In this document: piece by piece, positions 45,194 to 55,327 of the stretch
How the letters are laid out: each line of letters begins with the position of its first letter
Position numbering within the stretch: the stretch's first letter is position 1
Assembly (NCBI RefSeq): GCF_900473935.1
Contig: NZ_UCNN01000030.1
Span: 186,001-250,000, forward strand
Length of the DNA stretch: 64,000 nucleotides
Reading direction: 5' to 3'
From: Synechococcus sp. UW105
GTDB taxonomy: Bacteria; Cyanobacteriota; Cyanobacteriia; PCC-6307; Cyanobiaceae
Notes under the pieces: model-generated
The model's database searches: none
Told to the model about the DNA's origin: nothing
Seen by the model: the letters and a program-made list of their open reading frames with translations, nothing else
Translations under genes and position numbers: made by a program

Positions 45194-45732
45194 GGCGTCA
45201 GAGGAGTCTGAAGGGTGCTGTCCGAGCGGATCACCATCTGCGTGAACACCTGCTGACCAGGAGTGGGCTCTGCTTCAGCTCGTTCCTCCTCCAGCAGGTA
45301 AACCACCCGCTCTGCTCTCAAAGCATTGCCTCCGTCCTGCGTGACATCAACATCTCCACTCAGCACAAGCCTGCCTTCACGACTGAAATACTGGGCTTGT
45401 CTGGCGGTGGCCACCATTCCCCTGGAGGGATAAACGATTCGAACATTGCCAGCGGCTGTGACCACACCAGTGAGGTTGTCGGCACTCTGGCTGTCGGACT
45501 CGATTGTGATCAGGCCACCAGGTGCCGCACCCGTGGAGGCCGATGCAGTGGTCTCACCAGAACGATCTGGCGTTTGGGAGAGCTGCTCAGCATGGGCACC
45601 ATGCAAAGGCATCAAGGTGATCAGCAGGGCCGCCATGCCCATTCCAAGTGGACGAAACACTTCCCTTGGGGGCACTGAGGCAAGCAACTTCGCATCAACG
45701 TTGAACTGACGGCAATCTACCGACAACCTCAT
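45190..45732 (-). CDS. lptA: LptA/OstA-like periplasmic protein
   Basis: A 180-residue protein. A hydrophobic signal segment (about residues 29-47, ending HGAHA) is followed by a Ser/Thr-rich linker and the OstA-like beta repeat (IESDSQSADNLTGVVTAAGN, then EGRLVLSGDVDVTQDGGNAL). LptA links LptC to the outer-membrane translocon LptD. The start may be the ATG at 45732, which overlaps the DUF309 gene by 4 nt, or an internal ATG at 45642 directly before the signal segment. The position before lptB supports the call. Confidence 0.82.
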   Translation of the reverse strand: MRLSVDCRQFNVDAKLLASVPPREVFRPLGMGMAALLITLMPLHGAHAEQLSQTPDRSGETTASASTGAAPGGLITIESDSQSADNLTGVVTAAGNVRIVYPSRGMVATARQAQYFSREGRLVLSGDVDVTQDGGNALRAERVVYLLEEERAEAEPTPGQQVFTQMVIRSDSTLQTPLTP

Positions 45733-46118
45733 TGCTGATCGAGCAGAACAGGGACGGGATACGAAGCGGGATCAAGCCCCTGCTGTAAGGCAGTGAGTCG
45801 GGAGTGGAGTGTGGAGCGGAGATGGTCGAGGTCAAGACCGAAGTCAGGAAGGGATGTGCCCTTGAGGCGACCCAAGCCTTCGCCAAGAAGAATCGTGGCG
45901 CCCTTGGTGTTGCCTCTCTCAAGATGGACATGCGCCACGGCCACTTGGATCAAACCTTGGAGGACGCGTCGCTCAGGGTCTGCCGTTTCATGCCAGAGAT
46001 CTTCAAAGACGTCATGAGCGGCATACCACTGCTCTGAATTGAACAGTTGGACCCCCTCATCAAAACGGGGGTCCGAACGGAGCTGGTCAGAAGAGGATGA
46101 GGGGCTAGTCGCGTTCAA
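45729..46118 (-). CDS. DUF309 protein
   Basis: A 129-residue helical protein with the DUF309 signature, FNSEQWYAAHDVFEDLWHET (about residues 26-45), where His and Glu residues may form a metal or active site. RRVLQGLIQVAVAHVHLERG follows. The family is common in cyanobacteria, Bacillus and archaea and has no established role. It overlaps typA and lptA by 4 nt each, so its translation is linked to ribosome-associated GTPase and LPS-export genes. The start is ATG. Confidence 0.85.
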   Translation of the reverse strand: MNATSPSSSSDQLRSDPRFDEGVQLFNSEQWYAAHDVFEDLWHETADPERRVLQGLIQVAVAHVHLERGNTKGATILLGEGLGRLKGTSLPDFGLDLDHLRSTLHSRLTALQQGLDPASYPVPVLLDQQ

Positions 46119-47917
46119 CGCTTCGCCATCTTCTTCGCCGGCAACTTGCGCAGACGAATCGACTCAGGGGTGACTTCAAGCATCTCGTCAGGGCCGATGT
46201 ACTCCAGAGCACGCTCAAGGGTCATCTGCACAGGGGACTGAAGAGTATCCAGTTCATCCGCACCAGCGGAACGCATGTTTGTGAGTTGCTTGGCCTTGCA
46301 AATATTGATCTCGAGATCCTGAGGACGATTGTTCTCGCCGATGATCATGCCTTTGTAGACCTTCGTGCCTGGGGTAATAAAGAACTGACCGCGATCCTCA
46401 GCATTCTTGAGGGAATAGAAGGTGGCAGTGCCCTCTTCAAAAGCGATCAGTACACCATTACGACGGGTGTCAAAGTCGCCAAGCATCGGCCGATATTCAA
46501 AGAAGGAGTGACTCATGATCCCTTCACCGCGGGTGGCACGGATGAATTCGCCACGGAAGCCGATCAGTCCACGCGAGGGAACAATGAACTCAAGTTGGGT
46601 TCGCCCATCGGAACTGGTTTCCATGTTCTGCATCTCACCTTTGCGGGTGCCGAGCTTCTCGATACAGGCGCCAACAGCGGCTTCAGGTACATCCATCACC
46701 AACGTTTCCACGGGCTCGCATGGGGTGCCATCAATGGTGCGGAAAATCACCTGCGGTTGAGACACCTGGAACTCATACCCTTCCCGGCGCATGGTTTCAA
46801 TCAAAATGCCCAAATGCAGTTCACCTCGACCGCTGACTGCGAAGCGATCAGGGGAATCTGTATCTTCCACCCGAAGAGCAACATTGGTGAGTAGCTCACG
46901 CTGGAGTCGATCACGCACCTGACGGCTGGTGACAAACTTGCCTTCCTTGCCTGCAAAAGGAGAATCGTTGACCACAAAAGTCATCTGCAAGGTGGGCTCA
47001 TCCACCTTGATCAGCGGTAGTGCCCGTGGCTCATCAGGGCAAGCAATCGTTTCGCCGATATTGACATCATCGAAACCGGCAACAGCAACAAGATCACCCG
47101 CAGTTGCGTTCTCGATCTCAACACGTTGAAGCCCTTCGAAGCCAAGAAGTTTGCTAATACGACCTTTCTTAACCTTGCCGTCGTCTTTAATTAGAGCTGC
47201 ATTCTGACCTTGCTTGATCACTCCATTGTGCACCCTGCCAATAATAATTCTGCCAAGAAAATCGGAATAATCGAGAGTGGTGATCTGCAACTGCAATGGC
47301 TTCTCTGGATCCCCTACCGGAGGTGGAACGTGACGGAGAATCGCATCAAAGAGCGGACGCATATTGTCGCTCTCTGTTTTCATATCAGGCTTAGCAAAGC
47401 CTCCTAAGCCGCTGCCAAATAGATAAGGAAAATCACACTGATCGTCGTCAGCACCGAGCTCGAGGAAGAGATCTAGAACCTTGTCGACCGCAGTCTCTGG
47501 ATCGACACGAGCACGATCAATTTTGTTAACGAAGACAATGGGACGCAATCCCTGCTCGAGCGCTTTCTTCAGCACGAAGCGGGTCTGAGGCATGGGTCCC
47601 TCATTGGCATCCACGATCAGCAAGCAGCCGTCCACCATGCCGAGGACCCGCTCCACTTCACCGCCGAAGTCAGCGTGACCTGGAGTATCGACAATATTGA
47701 TACGCGTGTCGTTGTAAGTGACCGCGGTGTTTTTGGAGAGGATTGTGATGCCTCTTTCACGCTCCAGATCGTTGGAGTCCAAAACACAGGTGGGCACCGC
47801 TTCGTTGTCACGGAAGATGCCGGACTGCGCCAACAACGCATCAACCAAGGTGGTTTTGCCATGGTCGACGTGGGCGATGATCGCGATGTTGCGTATCGCC
47901 TTGTTCTGGGCGCTCAT
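46115..47917 (-). CDS. typA: Ribosome-associated GTPase TypA/BipA
   Basis: A 600-residue translational GTPase of the EF-G class that acts in ribosome assembly and stress adaptation. G1 is [17 protein letters not shown]2 is in [16 protein letters not shown]3 is [14 protein letters not shown], and G4 is NKIDR. The BipA-type C-terminal domain ([20 protein letters not shown] near residue 430) distinguishes it from EF-G. The ATG at 47917 is preferred because conserved sequence ([19 protein letters not shown]) starts within a few residues. It begins the five-gene minus-strand operon. Confidence 0.95.
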   Translation of the reverse strand: MSAQNKAIRNIAIIAHVDHGKTTLVDALLAQSGIFRDNEAVPTCVLDSNDLERERGITILSKNTAVTYNDTRINIVDTPGHADFGGEVERVLGMVDGCLLIVDANEGPMPQTRFVLKKALEQGLRPIVFVNKIDRARVDPETAVDKVLDLFLELGADDDQCDFPYLFGSGLGGFAKPDMKTESDNMRPLFDAILRHVPPPVGDPEKPLQLQITTLDYSDFLGRIIIGRVHNGVIKQGQNAALIKDDGKVKKGRISKLLGFEGLQRVEIENATAGDLVAVAGFDDVNIGETIACPDEPRALPLIKVDEPTLQMTFVVNDSPFAGKEGKFVTSRQVRDRLQRELLTNVALRVEDTDSPDRFAVSGRGELHLGILIETMRREGYEFQVSQPQVIFRTIDGTPCEPVETLVMDVPEAAVGACIEKLGTRKGEMQNMETSSDGRTQLEFIVPSRGLIGFRGEFIRATRGEGIMSHSFFEYRPMLGDFDTRRNGVLIAFEEGTATFYSLKNAEDRGQFFITPGTKVYKGMIIGENNRPQDLEINICKAKQLTNMRSAGADELDTLQSPVQMTLERALEYIGPDEMLEVTPESIRLRKLPAKKMAKR

Positions 47918-47995
47918 GATTTCCGTGACGTTCTGTGAATGAAGCCTGAACGCCCGGGGGCGTAGCAAGGTAAGGCTATCTCAACGTGAGATGGC

Positions 47996-50572
47996 TCAGG
48001 AAAGGATCCGACTGGTCCGTTCTGGTCCATCGGAGCGAAGGCTGCCACGGGTCACACCGAGGCGGTGATCGATGCGCTCCCGCCGCCAGACATCAGACGA
48101 GGGGATCGAGCCTTCGAGAGCCTTGGCATAAAGCTGCACCCTCCTCTGGCAAGAGGCTGGATCCTCATCAAGAAGCTCGAGGCGAAAACGGCGCAGACCG
48201 ACCCGCAGAAGCTCAGGCAAGGCTTCAACACCGCTCTGCGCCCGACCGTTGAAAAGAGTATTGCGGCAACCGAGATCGGCGATCAGGGGATGCTCGACAC
48301 CGCTTCGATCGCGCAGACGCACCTGATGCTGTTCGCAGGGGCGGCCGCAATCGGTGTGATCGTGGCCGTCAGAGAGGAACGCGCAGAAGAGACAGTGCTC
48401 CATATGGAAAAGGGGCATGTGCTGATGCAACGTCACCTCCAGCCAGTCAGGGTCGGTGGACTGAGCCAGATCCAGCAGCTGGTTGAGATTGAGGTCATAA
48501 CTGGCGGTGAGGCGCTGTAGACCCCAGCGCTCCCGATACCAACGCACCGTGAGTGGATTGGCGGTATTCAGCGAGAAATCACCGCTGCAGGGTGCGAGTG
48601 GAGTCAACCGTTCCAGCTGATCAGCATTCCGAACCAAATAGCCATCAGGTTCAGCCCGAATCAAAGGCTCCAGCGTCCACGCTTCATCCGGTCGGTTGAT
48701 GCGAGGGCCTGCCAGAACAATGCCGTCCCGCCAGTGACCGCGTCCAACCAGGACAGCTTGCTTGAGCTCACTCGGATGCTCGAGATCAGCAATGACCCCT
48801 GAGACCCAGTCCGGGCGGTCCAGAGCAATCAGGGCCTCTAACTGAGCCAAGCTCCGCACCAAGACCTGCAGCGTTGGACGGGGATTGGGTGCGGAGACTA
48901 TTGACGAAGGCTGGGCTGGGTTCAGGCACTGACGCAAGGTGGCTTCGACCCTTTCGCCCCCCGACATGGCACCCATCTCCTGTGGAGAGGGGAGTGCGAG
49001 AGGGCGAAGACCGGCTGAGTCCATGCGATCCAGCAGGCAGCGCCGCATCCGATTGAGCTCTGCGACGGGAAGGAAGAGGCCGGCTGGCAGATCGATCTCG
49101 AGCTGATCAAGGCGCCATCCACTGCCACCAAGTCGGCCCAACTGAGTCTCCAGTCGTTCACGGTCCAAGCCCCGATCGCGGGCCTGCTCAAGAGACACCG
49201 TGCTGCTCACACGGAGGCTCTCAGCAGTGGTTCCTAGGGGATGCAAAAGCTGAAGCTGAAGCGGAACACCAAGACCACCAGACACGCGCACCCGGAGCGG
49301 CTGCAGGATCGGATCGACCGACTGCCGCGCCTGTCGGCTCCATGTGCTCTGCCATCTGGGATCACCTGTGAGCCAGACCGGAGCTCCAGGCTTCAAGCCC
49401 CTCAGGTTGATTCGGCCTGGGCCCAAACGGATGCGACAACGACGGTGACCAAGGTCGTCAAGCTGCATGATCCTTCCGCCGATCTCCTGCGGTGGCTTGA
49501 GGGGATCAGTACCTGGAGCCGGTTGCACTTCGAGAACCACACCCTGACCGCACTCCAGTGGTTCTTCAAGACGAAGCGTGAGCCGACCTTGGTCATCACA
49601 TCGCTCAAGGCAACCCACCACAGGTCCGCGCTTCTTGCTCCATCGGCCATGAACCAGACGCCTGTGGTTCACACCCTCAAGCCAACCCGTCGAAAGCCCG
49701 CGAGAGAAGCCCATCTCCAACTGACGCCGCACGGCAGTGGCATTGGTCGCGAGCCCATCAATCTGCTGCCGGTAGGCCTGGGTGACGGCAGCTACATAAG
49801 TGGGGTCTTTCAGGCGACCTTCGATCTTGAAACTGCTGATACCGATCTCAATCAGTTCGGGGATCTGCATCCAGGCCGCAAGATCCTGAGGGGAAAGCAG
49901 ATAACGCTGATCAGCCAGATCAAGCTCTTCGCCATCCACCACCAACTGGTAAGGAAGCCGACAGGCCTGGGCGCATTCCCCTCGATTGGCGCTGCGCTGT
50001 CCGAGGGATTCACTGGTTAAACACTGGCCTGAGTAGGCAACACACAGAGCACCATGCACAAACACTTCGAGAGGCATCGCCAACTGACGCTGCTCAAGTT
50101 GTCGCTGCAAGCGACGCAGATCCTTGAGGGCGAGTTCACGGGCCAAAACAACTCGATCACAGCCAGCATCTGCGGCCTGAGCCACACCGGCTGCACTGGT
50201 AATCGACATCTGGGTAGAAGCGTGCAAAGCCAGACCAGGCACAAGCTCCCTGGCCAAGAGACAGAGGCCAAGATCCTGAACAATCAGAGCATCGACTCCG
50301 GCGCGCTCAGCCGCAACCAGCAACTGGGCTGCTCGGCTGAGCTCATCGCTGAAGACAAGGACGTTGAAGGTGAGGAAGCCACGGACACCCCTGGCATGAA
50401 GCCAGGCCATGATCTCGGCGAGTTGATCCAGTTGAAAATTTTCTGCTCGCAATCTGGCGTTGAACGCCTCGACGCCGAAATAGACGGCATCCGCCCCCTG
50501 AGCCACTGCCGCCTTGAGGGAAGCCCAGTCACCGGCTGGGGACAACAGCTCAGGAAAGTGATGCGGTCTCAA
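47996..50572 (-). CDS. Peptidase U32-family protein (RlhA/YhbU-type)
   Basis: An 858-residue protein. The U32 domain opens with FPELLSPAGDWASLKAAVAQ and GADAVYFGVEAFNAR. The family signature EVFVHGALCVAYSGQCLTSE lies near residue 170, with the GECAQACRLPY cysteines and SFKIEGRLKDPTYV after it. A middle DUF3656-type domain follows, and a C-terminal Cys-rich part (MEHCLFCAFLSDGHDHTDCG) near residue 735. U32 proteins act in tRNA or rRNA hydroxylation (TrhP, RlhA) with iron-sulfur cysteines; which one applies here is open. It starts at ATG, overlapping the M15 peptidase by 4 nt. Confidence 0.85.
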   Translation of the reverse strand: MRPHHFPELLSPAGDWASLKAAVAQGADAVYFGVEAFNARLRAENFQLDQLAEIMAWLHARGVRGFLTFNVLVFSDELSRAAQLLVAAERAGVDALIVQDLGLCLLARELVPGLALHASTQMSITSAAGVAQAADAGCDRVVLARELALKDLRRLQRQLEQRQLAMPLEVFVHGALCVAYSGQCLTSESLGQRSANRGECAQACRLPYQLVVDGEELDLADQRYLLSPQDLAAWMQIPELIEIGISSFKIEGRLKDPTYVAAVTQAYRQQIDGLATNATAVRRQLEMGFSRGLSTGWLEGVNHRRLVHGRWSKKRGPVVGCLERCDDQGRLTLRLEEPLECGQGVVLEVQPAPGTDPLKPPQEIGGRIMQLDDLGHRRCRIRLGPGRINLRGLKPGAPVWLTGDPRWQSTWSRQARQSVDPILQPLRVRVSGGLGVPLQLQLLHPLGTTAESLRVSSTVSLEQARDRGLDRERLETQLGRLGGSGWRLDQLEIDLPAGLFLPVAELNRMRRCLLDRMDSAGLRPLALPSPQEMGAMSGGERVEATLRQCLNPAQPSSIVSAPNPRPTLQVLVRSLAQLEALIALDRPDWVSGVIADLEHPSELKQAVLVGRGHWRDGIVLAGPRINRPDEAWTLEPLIRAEPDGYLVRNADQLERLTPLAPCSGDFSLNTANPLTVRWYRERWGLQRLTASYDLNLNQLLDLAQSTDPDWLEVTLHQHMPLFHMEHCLFCAFLSDGHDHTDCGRPCEQHQVRLRDRSGVEHPLIADLGCRNTLFNGRAQSGVEALPELLRVGLRRFRLELLDEDPASCQRRVQLYAKALEGSIPSSDVWRRERIDHRLGVTRGSLRSDGPERTSRILS

Positions 50573-51366
50573 CGGGTCAGAGCCAGACGGCGAGCCGGTT
50601 CAAATTGTCGAAGAGCATCAGCAGACCCCTCAAAACGCCAATGCCAGGGCTCGTAACTCACACCCTGATTGTTGCCCTCGGGGAATGAAAGCGTGAAGTG
50701 GTACGACGCAGCATGGTCCTGGAGCCAGCGGAACGCCGACGTCGTTTCAAACGACTCTGAAAGGTTGGTGGCAGGTGCGTCACCATCGCCGAGATCAACG
50801 GCTAAACCAGTGCTGTGCTCGGAGTAACCGGGAGGAGCGCTGACCTTTGCACGCTCACTCGCCGTTTGATTGCGCTCTGATTTCACATCAAAAAAGATGC
50901 CCTTTTGCAACGCATGAGAGCGGTAACCACTCAACAGCCTGAGGTCAACGCCATCAGACGCTGCAGCTCGTTGCATCGAACGCAGGGCTTCAGCGGCGTC
51001 GATATGCAGTTCCAATCCGGGACCGACGAGAACCAGGTTGATCGCAGATGCTTCTGCATAAGGGAAATGGCCCAGCAAGCGGCCGTCAACGCTGGGAGCT
51101 TCTGCAATGCCATCGACCACTTGTGGCTGGGGTGAGAACCGGGTCAAAAGTGCCGGCCCCAACAAAACAACGCCGAGGCAACTACTGAACACAAGCAAAC
51201 AGGCAATCCAAAGGCCAGAGCCACGGCGCCGTGAGCGTTGAGGAGGGCGGGAACGCCGTGCCACAGGAATGTCGTCCCTGCTGGTGCGGCGAGGGGCGAC
51301 GGCACGAACCAAATCGATGATGCAGTGTTGTGACGATCGTAAGGGGGGGCGCCAGGGGGCTTCCAC
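50569..51366 (-). CDS. Membrane-anchored M15 D-Ala-D-Ala carboxypeptidase (VanY-like)
   Basis: Up to 265 residues. A basic N terminus, then a membrane helix (about residues 50-72) that anchors it outside the inner membrane, then the M15B domain. The zinc motif is SEHSTGLAVDLGD (about residues 177-189), preceded by LRLLSGYRSHALQKG, and the later YEPWHWRFEG supplies the catalytic Glu and His. It trims the terminal D-Ala of peptidoglycan stems. The true start is uncertain: the first 25 residues look weak and would crowd the chlP promoter, so an internal start is likely. It overlaps the U32 gene by 4 nt. Confidence 0.85.
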   Translation of the reverse strand: MEAPWRPPLRSSQHCIIDLVRAVAPRRTSRDDIPVARRSRPPQRSRRRGSGLWIACLLVFSSCLGVVLLGPALLTRFSPQPQVVDGIAEAPSVDGRLLGHFPYAEASAINLVLVGPGLELHIDAAEALRSMQRAAASDGVDLRLLSGYRSHALQKGIFFDVKSERNQTASERAKVSAPPGYSEHSTGLAVDLGDGDAPATNLSESFETTSAFRWLQDHAASYHFTLSFPEGNNQGVSYEPWHWRFEGSADALRQFEPARRLALTR

Positions 51367-51397
51367 CGACTGAGGGTCAGCGGTGGTAGTTTCGAAT

Positions 51398-51404
51398 TAA
51401 TAAT
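51398..51404 (+). promoter_or_regulatory. Possible chlP promoter -10 element
   Basis: The sequence TAATAAT, about 20 nt before the chlP start and preceded by AT-rich sequence, fits a -10 box. GGAGTAGGG just downstream is a likely ribosome binding site. No clear -35 is seen. Confidence 0.3.
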
Positions 51405-51423
51405 CCAGCGGAGTAGGGCTGAG

Positions 51424-52779
51424 ATGCTGCGAGTTGCCGTCGTCGGGGGTGGTCCGAGTGGATCCTGTGCCGCCGAAATTCTTGCCAAGGCCGGCATTCA
51501 GACCTGGTTGTTCGAGCGCAAGCTGGATAACGCCAAACCTTGTGGTGGCGCGATCCCGCTCTGCATGGTCGAAGAATTCGACCTGCCTGACGAGATCATC
51601 GACCGCAAGGTGCGAAACATGAAGATGATCTCTCCCTCCAACCGGGAGGTGGATATCAAGCTGGATCCACTCGGCTACGACGACAACGCCTATATCGGCA
51701 TGTGTCGCCGTGAAGTGTTTGATGCCTTCATGCGCAACCGTGCTGCAGACCTTGGCACCACCCTGGTGAATGGCCTGGTGCAAAAAATCGATACAGGCAA
51801 CAACCGTCAAGGCCCCTACACCCTGCATTACGCCGACTACAGCGGGGGTGGTCCAACTGGGGAGCAAAAATCTCTGGAAGTCGACTTGATCATTGGTGCT
51901 GACGGAGCCAACTCCCGCGTGGCCAAGGCCATGGACGCTGGGGACTACAACGTTGCGATCGCATTCCAAGAACGCATCAAGCTCCCCCCAGAGGAGATGA
52001 CTTACTACGAGGACCTCGCAGAGATGTATGTGGGCACTGATGTGTCCCCAGATTTCTATGCCTGGGTCTTCCCCAAGTACGACCACGTGGCCGTCGGAAC
52101 CGGCACCATGCAGCAGAACCAATCGCTGATTAAGGGGCTGCAGAGAGGGATTCGTGAGCGTGCCAGCAAGCGTCTGTTCAAGGGCGAAGTCATCAAGGTG
52201 GAAGCTCACCCAATCCCAGAACATCCCCGTCCCCGTCGCGTGGTTGGTCGCATGGCACTGGTGGGTGATGCTGCTGGTTATGTCACCAAGAGCTCAGGAG
52301 AGGGGATCTATTTCGCAGCGAAAAGCGGACGGATGGCCGCTGAAGCCATTGTGGAAATCTCCAACAGTGGACAGCGCATCCCCACCGAGAAGGAGATCAA
52401 GTCGACCTACCTCAAGCGTTGGGACAAAAAATACGGTGCCACCTATGCAGTGCTCGACATTCTGCAGCGCATCTTCTATCGCAACGACGCTGCTCGCGAA
52501 GCCTTCGTCGAAATGTGCGATGACCTCGACGTGCAAAAGCTCACCTTCGATAGTTACCTCTACAAACGAGTGGTGATGATGAACCCTTGGCAGCAAATCA
52601 AGCTGACTCTTCGAACCCTCGGCAGTCTCGTGCGCGGTGAAGCACTGGCCCCGTCTGAATACGGTCCCGTCCCATCAGCCGTAGGACGTTCTGACGGTGA
52701 TTTCCTTGCCGAGGAAGCAGCCCAAGCGATCAGGGCCCAATCCAAAGGCAAGGAAACTGAAACGGCTGGAGTGAACTAG
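51424..52779 (+). CDS. chlP: Geranylgeranyl reductase ChlP
   Basis: A 451-residue flavoprotein that reduces geranylgeranyl to phytyl for chlorophyll a and tocopherol synthesis. The FAD fold opens at once with LRVAVVGGGPSGSCAAEILA. KPCGGAIPLCMVEEFDLP near residue 38 and LIIGADGANSRVAKAMD near residue 157 are family motifs, and ALVGDAAGYVTKSSGEGIYF near residue 279 is the second FAD motif. The start is ATG with GGAGTAGGG upstream. It is divergent from the M15 gene by 57 nt. Length and motifs are normal for cyanobacterial ChlP. It acts at the thylakoid membrane. Confidence 0.96.
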   Translation: MLRVAVVGGGPSGSCAAEILAKAGIQTWLFERKLDNAKPCGGAIPLCMVEEFDLPDEIIDRKVRNMKMISPSNREVDIKLDPLGYDDNAYIGMCRREVFDAFMRNRAADLGTTLVNGLVQKIDTGNNRQGPYTLHYADYSGGGPTGEQKSLEVDLIIGADGANSRVAKAMDAGDYNVAIAFQERIKLPPEEMTYYEDLAEMYVGTDVSPDFYAWVFPKYDHVAVGTGTMQQNQSLIKGLQRGIRERASKRLFKGEVIKVEAHPIPEHPRPRRVVGRMALVGDAAGYVTKSSGEGIYFAAKSGRMAAEAIVEISNSGQRIPTEKEIKSTYLKRWDKKYGATYAVLDILQRIFYRNDAAREAFVEMCDDLDVQKLTFDSYLYKRVVMMNPWQQIKLTLRTLGSLVRGEALAPSEYGPVPSAVGRSDGDFLAEEAAQAIRAQSKGKETETAGVN

Positions 52780-53036
52780 TTGCGCCCTTCCAGGGCTTGA
52801 CCGGCGACACCCTTCACCCGTTCAAGGCCCTGTTGAATCTGCTCTGGCGTCACTCCTGGTTTGACCTGCTCGGGACGATTCTTGAGGGTATTGACTGCAT
52901 AGATGGCAGCACCGGCCAGGATTAAGGCAGCGAGAACGACACCAACTCCGTTGCCTCCCTGGCGGATCACAACTGGTTGTGTGACCACTGGGGAGGGTTC
53001 CCCGGCAGAGCGCTCAGAGGGATCCGACGATGCCAT
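52776..53036 (-). CDS. Hypothetical small membrane protein
   Basis: An 86-residue protein. The ATG at 53036 (MASSDPSERSAGEPS) is preferred; an in-frame start at 53048 adds four residues. A disordered N terminus of about 27 residues leads to one membrane helix (GVVLAALILAGAAIYAVNTL). A tail with a predicted short helix (PEQIQQGLERVKGVAGQALE) follows. It converges on chlP with a 4-nt overlap and lies 55 nt downstream of glyS. The function is unknown. Confidence 0.6.
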   Translation of the reverse strand: MASSDPSERSAGEPSPVVTQPVVIRQGGNGVGVVLAALILAGAAIYAVNTLKNRPEQVKPGVTPEQIQQGLERVKGVAGQALEGRN

Positions 53037-53091
53037 AGGCAAGACCATGTTCTCTCCATGACTTAGCCCGAGCTTCTGCGACTGCCAAGCG

Positions 53092-55251
53092 TCAGCTTTG
53101 AATCAGATCGAAACGGGCCAGAACAGATGCCTGATTACGCAGCACTCCAAGAAGATTGAGTCGATTGCGACGCAAGTCCAGGTCATCAGACATCACCATC
53201 ACGCTGTCTGGACCATCAAAGAAGGCCTCCAGTGCTGGTGTGGCCTCCACAAGCGCGTCGGCAAGGGCCTGATAAGCACCCCCAACAGCCAGGGGCTCCA
53301 AGTGGGTGACCACAGCATGCATGGCTGTTTCGCTGGGAGAAGCGAAGCGACTGACATCCACAACATCCCCAGCTGCCAGCACGGAACTCGCAAGGTCCCC
53401 CTTCTCAGCAAGGCGTGAAGCACGTTGAACCACGGCCTGCAGCGCCCCGAGACGGTTCTCTTGGCGCAGACGGCTGAGCAAGCCAAGACGATCCAAGACA
53501 TCAAGAGGGTCGCCCAGCAAGCGTTGGCAGCTGAGACCATCACCGGCAACCGCCTGCACCAGGTCAGGCGCTTGACCATCGTCTTCAAGTTGCGACTGAA
53601 TACGCTGCCTTAACAGCAACAGCAGGTCATCCGCGAGAGCTTGCGCCTTCACCTTGAAAGCTGGGAAACGCTGTTGCCAGGCTTCCGCGGCCTCAGAGAC
53701 AAGCCTAAACAGATCGAGCCGCCAACCCCTCTCCCACAGAATCTGAAGCAGGCCATTTCCCGCACGTCGCAACGCATAAGGATCGGAAGAACCACTGGGG
53801 CGTTCGCCCTTGGCAAAGATGCTGAGCAGCAATTCCAAGCGTTCTGCCAGAGCAACCACAGCACCGGCATCGCTCTGAGGAAGCACATCCCCAGCGCCAC
53901 GGGGTAAATAGTGCTCAAACACAGCTTGAGCGACCTCGCGGCTTTCCCCTTCCTCAAGCAGATACTTCGCGCCCATCAGCCCTTGAAGCTCAGGAAATTC
54001 GCCCACCATCTGACTGACTAAATCGTGTTTGCAGAGGTGAGCAGCGCGTCTTGCCGCTTCAGCGGTATCGATCGGTAACTCGAGGGTCTGAAGAAGGGTG
54101 TCGGTGAGCTGCTCAATCCGTTCCGAGCGATCCAGAAGGCTGCCCAACCCGGCGGCGAAGGTCACCCTGGACAGCGACGCACGACGGTCGCCACTGCTTT
54201 GCTTGCGATCGACATTGAGGAAAAATTCTGCATCCGCCAAGCGGGCGCTCAAGACCCGTTCATTGCCACGGCAGATCCGTGCATCCGCGGCAGAAAGACC
54301 GTTCCCGACCAGTAAAAATTCAGGCAGAAGAACATCACGAGACTCCAACCTCAAGGGATCTGCTGGAACCTGAGAGCGGCGCAGGGGCACATAACGCTGA
54401 TGCGACTGCATCACCGTCACGATCACCTCGGGGGGCAGATCAAGAAAGCGATCCGCGATTTCACCCTGAAGGATGCGTGGATCTTCCACCAGATCCACCA
54501 ACTCTTGAAAGAGATCATCTGGGCAGTCCAGCTCCCCCTTCAAGGCAGCGGCGCGATCGTCAAGCCTGCTACGGATCAGGGCAGATCTTGCCTTGCGATC
54601 AGCCTGAACACCAGCGTCAGCAAGGGCCTTGAGATAGTCATCGGCCTCGGAAAGTTCAACGCTGCCGGGATGCAAACGGTGAGAACGGGATGTTCGACCG
54701 CTGTGGACTACAGGCTCACTAGCAGCAAGGGTGACTGGCACCACCTCGGGACCAAGCAAAGCCACCAACCAGCGCACTGGACGACTGAAGCGTTGATCCC
54801 CATCACCCCAACGCATAAAACGGCGCCCTTGCAAGCAATCGATCCAGGCAGGAATCCGCTCCGCCAAGATCTGGAGCGCCCCCTGGCCCTCGATCAACAC
54901 CGTCGCAAAGACACAGTCGCCCTTTGGGGTGGGACGGACCTCTAGGGAGGTGGGTTCAACTCCGCAGCGTTTGGCAAATCCAATCGCGGCAGGACCTGGC
55001 TGGCCATCCACAAAAGCCTGAGCCACGGGGGGACCCTTCCGTTCTTCGCGGAGATCCTCCTGAACTTCGGCCAACGAATCGACCAAAACAACAAGGCGTC
55101 TTGGGGTGCTGGTGACCTGTACTTCACCATGCGCCAGTCTCAACTCGGCCAGGTCACGCTGAACCCGCTCCCGAAGCTGGGCCAGAGCCAAACGGGCAAA
55201 GTCAGCAGGCAGTTCTTCAGTACCGATTTCGAGCAGGAAGGTTGAGGCCAC
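53092..55251 (-). CDS. glyS: Glycyl-tRNA synthetase beta subunit
   Basis: A 719-residue beta subunit of the alpha2beta2 glycyl-tRNA synthetase; it recognises tRNA-Gly while the alpha subunit (glyQ, not in the window) makes glycyl-adenylate. The N terminus TFLLEIGTEELPADFARLAL is diagnostic, as are EVIVTVMQSHQRYVPL near residue 283 and the HD-like RAAHLCKHDLVSQMVGEFPE near residue 405. GERPSGSSDPYALRRAGNGL near residue 500 begins the C-terminal tRNA-binding part. The start is ATG. It is divergent from sir, with 76 nt between starts. Confidence 0.95.
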   Translation of the reverse strand: MASTFLLEIGTEELPADFARLALAQLRERVQRDLAELRLAHGEVQVTSTPRRLVVLVDSLAEVQEDLREERKGPPVAQAFVDGQPGPAAIGFAKRCGVEPTSLEVRPTPKGDCVFATVLIEGQGALQILAERIPAWIDCLQGRRFMRWGDGDQRFSRPVRWLVALLGPEVVPVTLAASEPVVHSGRTSRSHRLHPGSVELSEADDYLKALADAGVQADRKARSALIRSRLDDRAAALKGELDCPDDLFQELVDLVEDPRILQGEIADRFLDLPPEVIVTVMQSHQRYVPLRRSQVPADPLRLESRDVLLPEFLLVGNGLSAADARICRGNERVLSARLADAEFFLNVDRKQSSGDRRASLSRVTFAAGLGSLLDRSERIEQLTDTLLQTLELPIDTAEAARRAAHLCKHDLVSQMVGEFPELQGLMGAKYLLEEGESREVAQAVFEHYLPRGAGDVLPQSDAGAVVALAERLELLLSIFAKGERPSGSSDPYALRRAGNGLLQILWERGWRLDLFRLVSEAAEAWQQRFPAFKVKAQALADDLLLLLRQRIQSQLEDDGQAPDLVQAVAGDGLSCQRLLGDPLDVLDRLGLLSRLRQENRLGALQAVVQRASRLAEKGDLASSVLAAGDVVDVSRFASPSETAMHAVVTHLEPLAVGGAYQALADALVEATPALEAFFDGPDSVMVMSDDLDLRRNRLNLLGVLRNQASVLARFDLIQS

Positions 55252-55327
55252 ACCAGTCGGCTCGAGAAGCCAATGACTTTATTGGAAGCCGCTTCGCTAG
55301 CTTCGAGATACAGCGATCAGTGCGCCA

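Noticed and set aside
51397-52224. A 275-codon open frame antisense to chlP
   Set aside because: It lies wholly opposite a conserved chlP frame, its peptide has no family features, and long antisense frames are expected at this GC content.
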